A stretch of 64,000 nt of DNA from Caldilineaceae bacterium (GTDB lineage: Bacteria > Chloroflexota > Anaerolineae > Caldilineales > Caldilineaceae). The translations under genes and the position numbers were made by a program. Every line of letters starts with the position of its first letter. The stretch's first letter is position 1. The stretch covers positions 7,655 through 71,654 of the forward strand of contig JALHQH010000059.1 of NCBI GenBank assembly GCA_022842065.1, read 5' to 3'. Shown here piece by piece: positions 43,288-51,345 of this stretch. The notes below the pieces were generated by a model. It saw only the letters and a program-made list of their open reading frames with translations. It searched no databases and was not told the origin of the DNA.

Positions 43288-44310
43288 ATGTCTGCGTTAC
43301 AACCGGAAACCCGCAAACAATCACCGAGTTACGGCTTCCGCACCGCACGCGGCGAGTGGCGACCGCCCAACCCGCTGCGCTACGCGCCGATCTTTGTCTG
43401 GCCGCCGCGACCCAAACAATTTTTGCAATGGTTACTCGCCTTTCCGGGCTTTTTGTGGCCCTACAATTCGGTCTATTTTCTCATCACTGTGGTCACCTGG
43501 CTCTATCTCCAACCGGATCTCAGCCGCACCGCGGAATTTCGCATTGGGTGGATTGCCCAGATGTACGCCCGCAATTTGGCGCTACTCTGGTTGACCGCGG
43601 GCGGGTGGCACGCACTTTTCTACACCTTCAAATGGCAAGATACCGAACGGAAATTTAACCCAGCGTGGAAAAACCCCAACAGCAAAGTGTTTTTGTGGGG
43701 TAATCAGCTCTATGACAACATCTTCTGGAGTTGTGTCAGCGGCTGCACGGTCTGGACCGCCTACGAAGTGCTCTTTATGTGGGCCTATGCCAATCGGTTG
43801 ATCCCAATGATCGATTGGCGTACGCAGCCGGTCTACTTTATCGTTTGGCTCTGCCTGATCCCCTTCTGGCGTGAATTCCACTTCTACTGGACCCATCGCC
43901 TGATCCATTGGAAGCCGCTCTACAAATATGTCCACTATCTGCATCACAAAAATGTCAATGTCGGGCCGTGGTCCGGCCTGGCCATGCATCCTGTGGAGCA
44001 CATCCTCTACTTCAGCGTGGTGTTGATTCACTGGCTTGTGCCATCGCACCCGATCCACATGCTCTTCAACGCGCAGCACACCGCGCTCTCACCCGCCAAG
44101 GGCCATTCGGGCTTTGATGATGTGCTGATCACTGATGAACTCAGCCTGCGTACCGGCACCCTTTTTCACTACCTGCACCACCGCTACTTCGAGTGCAACT
44201 ATGGCGAGATCACCATCCCCCTCGACAAATGGTTTGGCACCTTCCACGATGGCTCGGCCACTGGCGATACAGCGATGCAAGCGCGCAAGCGGCAGCGGTT
44301 GGGCGAGTAA
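43288..44310 (+). CDS. Fatty acid hydroxylase/sterol desaturase family membrane enzyme
   Basis: 340 aa di-iron membrane oxygenase with about four to five membrane segments. All histidine clusters are visible: EFHFYWTHRLIHW, HYLHHKNVNVGPW, HPVEHILYF and the late HYLHHRYFECNYGE. These enzymes hydroxylate or desaturate lipids at the cytoplasmic membrane. It follows PhyH by 67 bases and ends the ThuA-AKR-PhyH-hydroxylase group. A lipid or sterol-like substrate is likely; identity unknown. Confidence 0.92.
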   Translation: MSALQPETRKQSPSYGFRTARGEWRPPNPLRYAPIFVWPPRPKQFLQWLLAFPGFLWPYNSVYFLITVVTWLYLQPDLSRTAEFRIGWIAQMYARNLALLWLTAGGWHALFYTFKWQDTERKFNPAWKNPNSKVFLWGNQLYDNIFWSCVSGCTVWTAYEVLFMWAYANRLIPMIDWRTQPVYFIVWLCLIPFWREFHFYWTHRLIHWKPLYKYVHYLHHKNVNVGPWSGLAMHPVEHILYFSVVLIHWLVPSHPIHMLFNAQHTALSPAKGHSGFDDVLITDELSLRTGTLFHYLHHRYFECNYGEITIPLDKWFGTFHDGSATGDTAMQARKRQRLGE

Positions 44311-44372
44311 GGCTACCGCCTATCGCTGTAGGCAGTATGCCAACAAACAGCGCAAGTTTTTAATTGATCAAA

Positions 44373-44442
44373 ATCCGTATTCCTTGTTATCCGTGTATAG
44401 CAAACATTTCTTTGCTATACACGGATAACAAGGAATACGGAT
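44373..44442. repeat. Perfect 32-base stem with 6-base loop
   Basis: Arms ATCCGTATTCCTTGTTATCC.. (44373-44404) and the exact complement 44411-44442. A-run, not T-run, follows on the plus strand. May end transcription from the hydroxylase, but more likely another member of the palindrome population. Confidence 0.95.
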
Positions 44443-44532
44443 AAAAAATGATTGTTCGGTTTTTGAGCTTGTCGAAGGATGAGGCATTACTTCGTTGCAG
44501 CGTATCCCTATTCATTAAAAAGGAGCACACAC

Positions 44533-44619
44533 ATGGCAGATTATAACTCGATCACAGAACGGCTCTTGGTTGATGCCGACATTGTTGCTGGCATGCGCGT
44601 CACCGATATCTGCTGCGGC
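44533..44619 (+). pseudogene. Start of a SAM-methyltransferase gene, truncated
   Basis: A good ribosome site (AAAAAGGAG) precedes ATG 44533. The first 29 codons read ..YNSITERLLVDADIVAGMRVTDICCG, the usual lead-in to methyltransferase motif I (V-L-D-x-G-C-G). The similarity stops where the motif would continue and the converging antitoxin gene ends 27 bases later. The toxin-antitoxin cassette probably replaced the rest of the gene. Confidence 0.6.
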
Positions 44620-44645
44620 TGTTTGCGCAAGGCCCGGCTGCATAA

Positions 44646-44867
44646 TCACTCGGGTTGTGGCCAGTTTTTCCGCATAGCTTTAATTTCAGCCGCGATTTCG
44701 TCGAGACTAGGATTTCCAAGCCATTGACTACGCTCTTTGGTGTAATCACCCCAACCCAAATCACTTTGCTGCAAGAAACGTACCATACCAACTGCACCCA
44801 AGTTTTGGGTAAGCAACTGAATACCAATTCTACGAATTTCATCCATTGTCATAACTTTTGTATTCAT
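44646..44867 (-). CDS. Small antitoxin candidate downstream of VapC
   Basis: 73 aa from ATG 44867, overlapping the VapC stop by 4 bases (ATGA) with GAGGTG upstream. No standard DNA-binding fold recognised. Characteristic core: TMDEIRRIGIQLLTQNLGAVGMVRFLQQSDLGWGDYTKERSQWL, then a charged tail. A relic of the same family lies at 58472-58624 (RLCYRTLGLVNTIRFLNQ..GFGNYTEERRTLL). Position behind a PIN toxin argues for an antitoxin; order toxin-antitoxin is reversed from the usual. Confidence 0.65.
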   Translation of the reverse strand: MNTKVMTMDEIRRIGIQLLTQNLGAVGMVRFLQQSDLGWGDYTKERSQWLGNPSLDEIAAEIKAMRKNWPQPE

Positions 44868-45307
44868 CTTATCACCTCTTGTAGCCATGATAGTGGGTTA
44901 GCTACGGGAACCTTTACCTCTTCTCGATGCCGCTGGGCACGCTTCAGCAACTTGTCATCTGTTGTGAGAAATACATCAACAGCTGCTGATGCAGCAAACG
45001 TGAGATGCAAAGCATCATAAGTCGTGAAACCTAACTGCTGAAGCTGTTCTGCCTGTTGCAAGATAGCATCTGTCAATTGCAACCGTTCTGTTGAACGTGA
45101 TGCCAAGGACCACAGGCGTTCCTGACGTTCTTCATTTGGGGTTTTATTGATTTCATAAGCGACAGCATCGCTGCTTATCCATTCCCACTCGTCATCTTCC
45201 ACAGCTTGAATGATCGCTAAAACAGCTTCGGCTTCAAGATGGACCCGTGTCTGCGTTTGATCGTCAAAGGGTCGATTTAGGCAGCATACATCAAGATAAA
45301 TTTTCAT
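44864..45307 (-). CDS. vapC: PIN-domain RNase toxin, VapC type
   Basis: 147 aa from ATG 45307 (a GTG at 45322 is possible). PIN fold: KIYLDVCCLNRPFDDQTQ gives the first Asp, VHLEAEAVLAI the Glu, GFTTYDALHLTFAASAAVDVFLTTDDKLLKRA the two later Asp residues. Cuts tRNA or rRNA in known homologues. AT-rich compared with its neighbours. A TATAAT box on the minus strand at 45352-45357 lies 44 bases upstream. Confidence 0.88.
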   Translation of the reverse strand: MKIYLDVCCLNRPFDDQTQTRVHLEAEAVLAIIQAVEDDEWEWISSDAVAYEINKTPNEERQERLWSLASRSTERLQLTDAILQQAEQLQQLGFTTYDALHLTFAASAAVDVFLTTDDKLLKRAQRHREEVKVPVANPLSWLQEVIR

Positions 45308-45351
45308 CGTTTCAATTGTCACTGTTTTCCAGAATTTATTTCAACGATAGC

Positions 45352-45357
45352 ATTATA
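45352..45357 (-). promoter_or_regulatory. -10 box of the VapC operon
   Basis: TATAAT on the minus strand. The -35 would fall in the palindrome at 45362-45390, which could therefore also act as an operator. Confidence 0.5.
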
Positions 45358-45361
45358 GCAG

Positions 45362-45390
45362 AAATGCCGAGTAGAATCTACTCGGCATTT
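45362..45390. repeat. 29-bp palindrome before vapC
   Basis: AAATGCCGAGTAGA and its complement around one A. It lies between the isomerase end and the VapC promoter. Terminator, operator or repeat cannot be distinguished. Confidence 0.85.
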
Positions 45391-45493
45391 CCCAGATTTA
45401 CTTCAACTTTTGGCGGCGATATCCCATGTAAACGGACGAACGCCATATTCAATTGCCACATGGCTGCGTGGTCGGCAACATCCCACAATTTGA

Positions 45494-46366
45494 TTAGAAG
45501 TGGGGAACCTGCAACGTTTGGGTCAGATAGCGGCAGTTGATCCCGATTTTGTCGTCGACTGAACCCTCGCCTTCGTTGGGACGGGGCGGATCGAGATCTA
45601 GGGTGATCCAGCCATTGTAGCCACGCTCCTGGAGCATCTGCCAAATTGCCTCGTGATCAACGCCACCGGCTCCTAGATCCTTATAGAGAATTTCCGCAGC
45701 GTGCATCTCCTTCGTTGGGGTCGGGCCGGTATAGCCGCGATAGGACGCCTTCGAATCCTTCCAGTGGATGGCGGCCAGGCGGTCATAATAATCGGCGATC
45801 AACTGCACGGGGTCGCCGCCACCGAGGTTGAGCTGCGCCGTATCGGGAATCCAGGAAACAATCGCCGGATCGGTCTGATCAAGCAGGGCGCGCACTTCCT
45901 CCGGCCGCTCGATCGGTCCCCAAATATGGGGATGAGGTGCAATCGTCACCCCCATATCCAACGTGCGTTTGCCGATTTCGGTCACCGTTTCTGCGATGGC
46001 CTTGATCTCCTCCGCGGTGGTTTTGTGCTCTGGGCGACTGCCCATGTTGATCTTGAAATGGGTGCAGCCAAAAACCTTTAGGAAGTCGCGGCAGAAGGCG
46101 ACGTGGTCAGCGACGGTTTCTGCCCGCTTGGACCGATCAATGAACTCGGTCGCCTGGCCAGGCCCGCCGTTGGAGGCCGTAATCAGCCGTATGCCATGCT
46201 CGTCGAGCAGATCCTTTAATGCTTGTGGTTTGTCGAGCCAGGCGGTCAGGTGGCCACGGTACGGTTCAACGCCCGGCAGCCCGTACTTGGCAATCAGTTG
46301 GACAGATTCTGTGGTGAAGTCGCCAAAAATGGCACCGCCCATGGCGAAGTGGATATTTGATGACAC
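45494..46366 (-). CDS. Sugar phosphate isomerase/epimerase
   Basis: 290 aa from GTG 46366, chosen because GGGAG lies six bases upstream; an upstream frame has no homology. TIM-barrel of the IolE/xylose isomerase-like family: YGLPGVEPYRG, RLITASNGG, FGCTHFKINMGSR, GVTIAPHPHIWGPIE (metal Glu/His), IVSWIPDTAQLNLGGG, IHWKDSKASY (His-x-x-D) and WITLDLDPPRP. A 75-base piece of this gene (around EEVRALLDQTDPAIVSW) reappears at 58766-58840. TATAAT lies on the minus strand 53 bases upstream of the start. Confidence 0.9.
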   Translation of the reverse strand: MSSNIHFAMGGAIFGDFTTESVQLIAKYGLPGVEPYRGHLTAWLDKPQALKDLLDEHGIRLITASNGGPGQATEFIDRSKRAETVADHVAFCRDFLKVFGCTHFKINMGSRPEHKTTAEEIKAIAETVTEIGKRTLDMGVTIAPHPHIWGPIERPEEVRALLDQTDPAIVSWIPDTAQLNLGGGDPVQLIADYYDRLAAIHWKDSKASYRGYTGPTPTKEMHAAEILYKDLGAGGVDHEAIWQMLQERGYNGWITLDLDPPRPNEGEGSVDDKIGINCRYLTQTLQVPHF

Positions 46367-46418
46367 GATGATCTCCCGTTTGGTGATGGTGTGGATTGGG
46401 GGACGCTTGGGTAAGCCC

Positions 46419-46424
46419 ATTATA
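46419..46424 (-). promoter_or_regulatory. -10 box of the isomerase gene
   Basis: TATAAT on the minus strand, just behind the terminator of the DinB gene. The -35 is weak. Confidence 0.5.
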
Positions 46425-46428
46425 ACAG

Positions 46429-46455
46429 AAAAACCGGGTGCCGTACACCCGGTTT
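46429..46455 (-). terminator. Rho-independent terminator of the DinB-like gene
   Basis: On the minus strand AAACCGGGTG-TACGG-CACCCGGTTTTT: a 10-base stem, 5-base loop and T-run. Confidence 0.85.
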
Positions 46456-46497
46456 ATTGGTTTAGGCATCTGCCGTTGTGGGTAAGCCCCCTGTGCC

Positions 46498-46959
46498 CTA
46501 AATTTCAACCCCAGGCAGCCCATCAGCCCCCAACAGCAGGGACAGTTCCCCAGCGTGGGGCAGGTCGTGGTCGAACAGCCCCCAGATCGTCTGGATGATC
46601 AGTGCCTCTTCTTCAGAAAGAACGTCGGTGGGCGATCCGCGCCGCAGCGAAGCGGTGATGAAGCGCCAGGTCACCTCTAGCCCCTGCACAATCTCGGCGG
46701 CGGTGTGGGGTGGGTGGTCGCTTTCCCCCCACTCGATCAATGGTGTTAGTTCCGCTGCCGCCTCGCCCAGGGTGCGGTACAGATGCAGGGCGCGCCCAAA
46801 GACAATATGTTCGGCGATTTCGCCCGGCGTGCGCAGACCAGGGATGGGCCGTCGCTGCAGTTGCTGAGGGGTGAGCCCCTCAACGGCGCGCTGGAGGGCC
46901 GCTTGGTAGTCTTGCCAACTGTCGAAGGCACGCGCCTCTGCGATTGCTGCTCTGATCAT
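46498..46959 (-). CDS. DinB-like protein
   Basis: 153 aa four-helix DinB/YfiT-type fold: EARAFDSWQDYQAALQRAVEGLTPQQLQRRPIPGLRTPGEIAEHIVFGRALHLYRTL, with a metal His in EHIVFGR, and ..IIQTIWGLFDHDLPHAGELSLLLGADGLPGVEI, with the H-x3-H pair in FDHDLPH. Such proteins are metal-dependent thiol transferases or detoxifiers; substrate unknown. AAAAAGGAG before the ATG and own terminator: a single-gene unit, the first of a long minus-strand series. Confidence 0.88.
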   Translation of the reverse strand: MIRAAIAEARAFDSWQDYQAALQRAVEGLTPQQLQRRPIPGLRTPGEIAEHIVFGRALHLYRTLGEAAAELTPLIEWGESDHPPHTAAEIVQGLEVTWRFITASLRRGSPTDVLSEEEALIIQTIWGLFDHDLPHAGELSLLLGADGLPGVEI

Positions 46960-47042
46960 TTACTCTGCTCCTTTTTATCTGTGCGATCATTACCACTACC
47001 ACCGGTGCTGCGGGCGCTTGTCTGCTCGGCCAAACTAAGCGA

Positions 47043-47597
47043 TTACTTGTTGACAGGCTGGTAGATAAGCGCCAGAGAGCCAAAACCCAGCGTTTGGCTT
47101 TCGACCAGCCGTAGCTTTGTCATCGGCGTCCCCTCCGGGAAAAAGCGTCTGCCTCTGCCCATGATAAAGGGCTCGACTAAGAACCGATACTCATCGATCA
47201 GATCTGTGTCCATCAGCGATTGGACCAGGGTCGCGCTGCCATCGATGATGATGTCCTTGCCCGGCTGCTCTTTCAGTTTGGCAATTTCTGCCACCACATT
47301 TTCTCGGATGATGGTCGATTCTTGCCAGGGAGCTTCCTTGAGCGTGGTCGAGACCACATATTTGTGCATCCGGTTAAGGAGCGGCCCAGGGCCATCGCCG
47401 GTCGTTTGGGTGGACCAGCCCGGCCAGAGCATCTCATAGGTGGTGCGGCCCATCAGATAAATATCGCCCTGGGCGTATTGCTCTGTGATGTACGCCATTC
47501 TTTCCGGGCTATTTGTGTTTTGCCACCAGTAATCCATCGTCTCCGCGTCAAAGACACCATCCAGGGTGAGCCACGCTTTTACCCAAAGCTTTCTCAT
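47043..47597 (-). CDS. RibD C-terminal/dihydrofolate-reductase-like protein
   Basis: 184 aa from ATG 47597, with GGAG upstream. DHFR fold of the RibD_C group: MRKLWVKAWLTLDGVFDAETMDYWW, DIYLMGRTTYEMLWPGW, KYVVSTTLKEAPWQESTIIRENVVAEIAKLKEQPGKDIIIDGSATLVQSLMDTDLIDEYRFLVEPFIMGRGRRFF. Probably an NADPH-dependent reductase of a small heterocycle; not folate or riboflavin synthesis. It lies 28 bases behind the beta-lactamase-fold gene. Confidence 0.9.
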   Translation of the reverse strand: MRKLWVKAWLTLDGVFDAETMDYWWQNTNSPERMAYITEQYAQGDIYLMGRTTYEMLWPGWSTQTTGDGPGPLLNRMHKYVVSTTLKEAPWQESTIIRENVVAEIAKLKEQPGKDIIIDGSATLVQSLMDTDLIDEYRFLVEPFIMGRGRRFFPEGTPMTKLRLVESQTLGFGSLALIYQPVNK

Positions 47598-47625
47598 GTG
47601 CGTTCTCCCTTCCACTGCAATGCGT

Positions 47626-48837
47626 TCAGCGCAGCAAAGCTGCAGCTTGCGCTTGGAACTGCGCGATTGCCTCATAGACCCCAAGGCCGATGCCCTCATA
47701 CAATTGCTCTAGCTCAACCATATTGTGTGCCAGGAAGATGAGCACTGCGTTATTGTTGGGATCAGCGCGCCACCAGCCACCGAAGGCACCCGGCCAGCCC
47801 ACTGCACCCAAACCGCCACCACACGGCATCGCCCCCGCTTGCGCCGGATCAAGCACCATCGCCACGCCCAGCCCAAAGCCATGACCAGGGTTGAGCAGCG
47901 CGCCGGCCCCTACCCGTTGTTGCTCGCTCAGGCAGTTGGTGACCATCAGTGATAAGGTCTGGGGTTGCAAAAGTTGGAAACCATCCACCGCACCGGCATT
48001 GACGAACATGCGCGCAAAGGTCAGATAATCATCCAGGGTTGACCAAAGCCCTTGCCCACCAGAGACATAGGCCATCGCTGCCGGCCGTTCGGCCAGGAAC
48101 GAATTACCCGGCCCGGCATCACGAACATAGAGGCGGCCCGCCTGGTCAAAACCGTGCGGCGCGGCCTGTCGGTGTTGCTTCTCAACAGGCACCGTAAAGC
48201 CAGTGTCATTCATCCCAAGCGGGTCGAAAATCCGGCGTTTGAGGACGTCACCTAATGGTGCATCTTCGATGCGGGCAATGAGGAAACCGAGCAGATCAGT
48301 TGAATGGCCATAGTGAAACGCCGCGCCTGGTTGATCGATCAACGGCAAGGCCGCAAGCCGGGCAATCCACTCATCGGGCGGCACCTTACTGTCGATATCG
48401 CCGCCCAGCGCCTCTTTGTAAGCCTTCACAATCGGGCCAGATTGAAAGTCCGCATAGGTCAGGCCGGCGCGGTGCGTCAACAGGTCGGCAAAGGTAATCG
48501 GTCGCGCGGCCGGCTCAGTCTGATCGAGTGCACCGGCCGGCTTGCGCAGCACACGCATCTGCGCAAATTCAGGTGCCCACCGTGTAATCGGATCGTCCAA
48601 CGCAAAGTGACCTTCCTCGTACAACATCAGGGCCACCGTGGCGGTAATCGGCTTGGTCATGGAGGCGATGCGAAAGAGGGTATCTCGCTCAACGGGCAGC
48701 TTGCGGTCGATATCTCGCCAGCCTACGCCCCCCGCCTGGATGACTTTGCCATCTTGCCAAACCAATGTTGCGGCACCGGCCAGCATGCCTGCCTCGACAA
48801 ATTCACTGAGCGAAGCCGTGATTAACTCTTCTGCCAT
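47626..48837 (-). CDS. Serine hydrolase of the beta-lactamase/class C esterase family
   Basis: 403 aa from ATG 48837 with AGGAAG upstream. Class C beta-lactamase-like: SMTK (S-x-x-K nucleophile) near residue 60, FHYGHSTDLLG with the Tyr of Y-x-N/S near 175, and late HNMV in place of the KTG triad. The esterase EstB/penicillin-binding group uses this layout. No signal peptide, so probably a cytoplasmic esterase rather than an antibiotic-degrading enzyme. Confidence 0.9.
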   Translation of the reverse strand: MAEELITASLSEFVEAGMLAGAATLVWQDGKVIQAGGVGWRDIDRKLPVERDTLFRIASMTKPITATVALMLYEEGHFALDDPITRWAPEFAQMRVLRKPAGALDQTEPAARPITFADLLTHRAGLTYADFQSGPIVKAYKEALGGDIDSKVPPDEWIARLAALPLIDQPGAAFHYGHSTDLLGFLIARIEDAPLGDVLKRRIFDPLGMNDTGFTVPVEKQHRQAAPHGFDQAGRLYVRDAGPGNSFLAERPAAMAYVSGGQGLWSTLDDYLTFARMFVNAGAVDGFQLLQPQTLSLMVTNCLSEQQRVGAGALLNPGHGFGLGVAMVLDPAQAGAMPCGGGLGAVGWPGAFGGWWRADPNNNAVLIFLAHNMVELEQLYEGIGLGVYEAIAQFQAQAAALLR

Positions 48838-48904
48838 AAAACTTCCTATGTTCTTTCTTATTCCATGAATCTGTTGCATTTTACAACGGGATTCAAATCC
48901 CGCC

Positions 48905-48988
48905 CTAACACTGAGAAGCCGCCTCAGCGGCTAGGTAATAGCCAGCTAGCCGCTGCACCCTGGGGGTTCCCGGGCTTCTCAGTGTTAG
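48905..48988. repeat. Palindromic element in the serine hydrolase/S51 gap
   Basis: 16-base arms CTAACACTGAGAAGCC and GGCTTCTCAGTGTTAG with an inner GCGGCTAG/CTAGCCGC hairpin. The loop module GCACCCTGGGGGTTCCCGGG is shared with other elements. GGGATTCAAATCCCG flanks it on the left. Confidence 0.85.
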
Positions 48989-49037
48989 TAAGGGGTTTTA
49001 ACCCCATTTCGTCAGATAGTGCAACAGGTTCATCCCA

Positions 49038-49700
49038 TTAGGGTGTCAACTGGTGCCACTGGCCTTCAGAGATAACGGTAACTGTGCCATCAACCACTTG
49101 GATGGCGGTCTGTTCGTCGATGGCATAGGCCGGGACGCCGATGTCGGCGACCCACCTCTGTGCATGAACCAGGGTGTTCGTTGGGAAAAAGTCCAGGTGG
49201 GGGAAGATCGAGAAGTCGACGACCCCCAGGGTGCGGTCATCCGGCGCCGCTTGCCACTCCTGGAAGTAAGCACCGATCCGGGGGGTCATCACCATGCTGC
49301 CGGCGCTGACGCCCACCCAAACGGTCTCGGCCAGCGACGGCAGCAGGTCCGCCAACCCGGATGCCCGCATCCAGTGGCACAGGTAGGTGGCGTCGCCGCC
49401 GTCTACGAGCAGGACGTCAGCTTCCTGGACCCAGGGGACCCAGCGCGCCGCGCCGATGGTGGGCAGGGCGGTGAGCTCAAGCAGGCCCACCGACTTCCAG
49501 CCCAGGCCGACCATATGGTTCCACGGCGGCCCGCCGACGACGAAGCCCCGCGCCGAGGCCGGCCCGCACATCGGGTGGCCCCATTGCGCGGTCGGGATAC
49601 AGAGTGCGTTGGACTCGGCGATCGGCTTGCCCAGCAGGTCGACCAGTGCGTTGCGGATGCTGGGGTTCGTGACGCCCCCAGAGGTGAGTAGAAGTTTCAT
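49038..49700 (-). CDS. Peptidase S51 family (dipeptidase E/cyanophycinase-like)
   Basis: 220 aa from ATG 49700. KLLLTSGGVTNPSIRNALVDLLGK is the start of Asp-specific dipeptidase-like proteins. ADVLLVDGGDATYLCHWMRASGL is the substrate strand and VWVGVSAGSMVMTP holds the nucleophile Ser in G-x-S-A-G-S. The His and acidic partners lie in SIFPHLDFF. Hydrolyses small aspartyl or related peptides in the cytoplasm. Confidence 0.9.
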   Translation of the reverse strand: MKLLLTSGGVTNPSIRNALVDLLGKPIAESNALCIPTAQWGHPMCGPASARGFVVGGPPWNHMVGLGWKSVGLLELTALPTIGAARWVPWVQEADVLLVDGGDATYLCHWMRASGLADLLPSLAETVWVGVSAGSMVMTPRIGAYFQEWQAAPDDRTLGVVDFSIFPHLDFFPTNTLVHAQRWVADIGVPAYAIDEQTAIQVVDGTVTVISEGQWHQLTP

Positions 49701-49809
49701 GCTGCCTCTCTTTGCTGATTTTATGGCGTCGAACACAGGGCACGTGGGCGCGTTTCAGGCTCAACCGGAATGCAAGGGGTTGACAAGATCGCCCTGGGCT
49801 AAAGCCGCA

Positions 49810-49875
49810 GGGCTACCGAACAACGCCGGGTAAACCCGGCTAAGGGAGGGGGGGGCCGGCGTTGTTCGGTAGCCC
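49810..49875. repeat. Palindromic element, 20-base perfect arms
   Basis: GGGCTACCGAACAACGCCGG and its exact complement at 49856-49875. The module CCCGGGTGCCCACTGGGCGC follows at 49873-49892. It lies between the S51 and VOC genes. Confidence 0.9.
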
Positions 49876-49942
49876 GGGTGCCCACTGGGCGCGTTTACGG
49901 CGGGGCGGATGTCAGCCCCCTAAGATTTCATTGAACCGTGTT

Positions 49943-50329
49943 TCATTGACCCGCAGGTGGTTGCCACAATTCGACCTTGTTGCCCTCCGGATCGATGACC
50001 CAGGCAAACTTGCCGTATTCACTGTCATCGCTCTGGTCAAGGACATGGCAACCTTCCGCTTTGAGCGCCGCGACTAGCGCTTGAAGGTCTTCAACACGGT
50101 AGTTGATCATAAACGCGGCTTTGCTGGGGGCAAACTGGTCACCTTCCTCCGGACCAACGGACCAGATGGTCGTGCCACCTGTGGGTTTGCCGTCCGTGTC
50201 TGTCCAGGTAAACGCGGTCCCGCCCCACTCCTGAACATCGATGCCGAGATGGCGCTTGTACCAAGCGTGCAGTGCCGGGGCATCCTTTGCCTTAAAAAAG
50301 ATGCCGCCAATGCCAGTGACTCGTTTCAT
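49943..50329 (-). CDS. VOC-family (glyoxalase/bleomycin-resistance-like) protein
   Basis: 128 aa, one full vicinal-oxygen-chelate unit pair: RVTGIGGIFFKAKDAPALHAWYKRHLGI and YRVEDLQALVAALKAEGCHVLDQSDDSEYGKFAWVIDPEGNKVELWQPPA. Metal ligands by pattern are the Glu near the end (KVELW) and an early polar residue; the usual first His is not present at GGIFFK. Small-molecule isomerase, dioxygenase or binding protein; not decidable. Confidence 0.88.
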   Translation of the reverse strand: MKRVTGIGGIFFKAKDAPALHAWYKRHLGIDVQEWGGTAFTWTDTDGKPTGGTTIWSVGPEEGDQFAPSKAAFMINYRVEDLQALVAALKAEGCHVLDQSDDSEYGKFAWVIDPEGNKVELWQPPAGQ

Positions 50330-50371
50330 GTGAACCTCCTATGTGTGGTTTGGGTGAGTAATCGCACAGCT

Positions 50372-50968
50372 TCAAAAACTGCCGGTTGTCAGCGCGCCGG
50401 CCCGCTCGTAATTCATGACAATGACGCCACTCGGGGTGACAGTGCCTTCCGTCACCTTGAACGCCGCGGGGATTGTGCCAGCGGCAAACAACCGCTTGCC
50501 ACTGCCCAAGGTGACTGGATAGATCATCAGCCAGAAGGTATCGACCAAATCATGTGCCATCAGCGTCTGCAAGAGGTTACCACTGCCCCAAACGTGCAAA
50601 TCCGGCCCTGGCTCTTGCTTGATGGCGGCGATTTTTTGGGCAATATCGCCGTTTAAAAAGACGGATGTCTGCCATTCGCTAGAAGTTCTGGTGTTCGAGG
50701 CGACATACTTGGTTGCCGTGTTGGCACCCGGCCAGATGTCACCATGGTGCGGCCAGTACGGCTCCCAAATTTCAAAAGTAGTGCGCCCTAATAACAGGTC
50801 GAACGGCAGGTTCATCTGTTTGCGCAGGGCGGTGCCCAGCACCGCGTCGGAATAAGATGCGACCCACCCGCCATGCGCAAAGCCGCCGCTGGTATCTTCC
50901 TGTGGCCCGCTTGCGGCTTGGATGACCCCATCCAGGGAGAGATGTTCAAGCACAATCACTTTTCGCAT
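50372..50968 (-). CDS. RibD C-terminal/dihydrofolate-reductase-like protein
   Basis: 198 aa from ATG 50968. [73 protein letters not shown], then [40 protein letters not shown] second member of the fold found at 47043-47597, only distantly similar. Strong promoter upstream, with an inverted repeat TTGTCA..TGACAA beside the -35, next to a decayed HxlR-type regulator that may once have controlled it. Confidence 0.9.
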   Translation of the reverse strand: MRKVIVLEHLSLDGVIQAASGPQEDTSGGFAHGGWVASYSDAVLGTALRKQMNLPFDLLLGRTTFEIWEPYWPHHGDIWPGANTATKYVASNTRTSSEWQTSVFLNGDIAQKIAAIKQEPGPDLHVWGSGNLLQTLMAHDLVDTFWLMIYPVTLGSGKRLFAAGTIPAAFKVTEGTVTPSGVIVMNYERAGALTTGSF

Positions 50969-51083
50969 GGTTGCGTTGCCTTTCTTCTGACCAGTGTAAA
51001 ATTGTGTTGCGCCTATGGTACGCTGCCAGCATAAAACCGGCAAGAGGATGTGCTGCCTTACGCTTGGTCAAGCAGTAGTGTCC

Positions 51084-51112
51084 ATGATAGAATATGTGTT
51101 CTGTTTTGTCAA
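51084..51112 (-). promoter_or_regulatory. Promoter of the second RibD-type reductase
   Basis: Minus strand TTGACA (51112-51107), 17 bases, TATCAT (51089-51084). TTGTCAAGAAAATATGACAA (51106-51125) is an imperfect inverted repeat over the -35 and a possible regulator site. Confidence 0.75.
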
Positions 51113-51179
51113 GAAAATATGACAAGTTCTGCTCTTTTGCGGTCGCGTGTTCGCCAGCAAGATGCGACTGTAAATCGAA

Positions 51180-51328
51180 CAGGATCGATTTTTGGAAGAA
51201 AATCTATGGCGCGTTCTTCGCGGCGGATGAAGGCATGGCGACCAACATCCTCGCCAGCCGGCTTTGCACAACCGGTGCAGACGGGAATGCTGGCGAAAAA
51301 GCCCTATGCGACCCATAAGCGCAAGAAG
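51180..51328 (+). pseudogene. HxlR-type regulator fragment, copy A
   Basis: Nucleotide match to three other copies over GGAAGAAAA.CTATGGCGCG..GGCATGGCGACCAACATCCTC.. The protein sense FFAADEGMATNILASRLCTTG is the HxlR winged-helix core. Several indels break the frame and the N-terminal third is absent. It lies divergent from the reductase promoter. Confidence 0.7.
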
Positions 51329-51345
51329 GATCAACTCCAGTAGAG

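Noticed and set aside
44373..44442. Rho-independent terminator after the hydroxylase gene
   Set aside because: The 32-base stem is followed by A, not T, on the coding strand; classed as a palindromic repeat.
45378..45493. Minus-strand open stretch after the isomerase gene (LWDVADHAAMWQLNMAFVRLHG)
   Set aside because: Looks protein-like but has no start of its own and no family I recognise; not reported as a gene.
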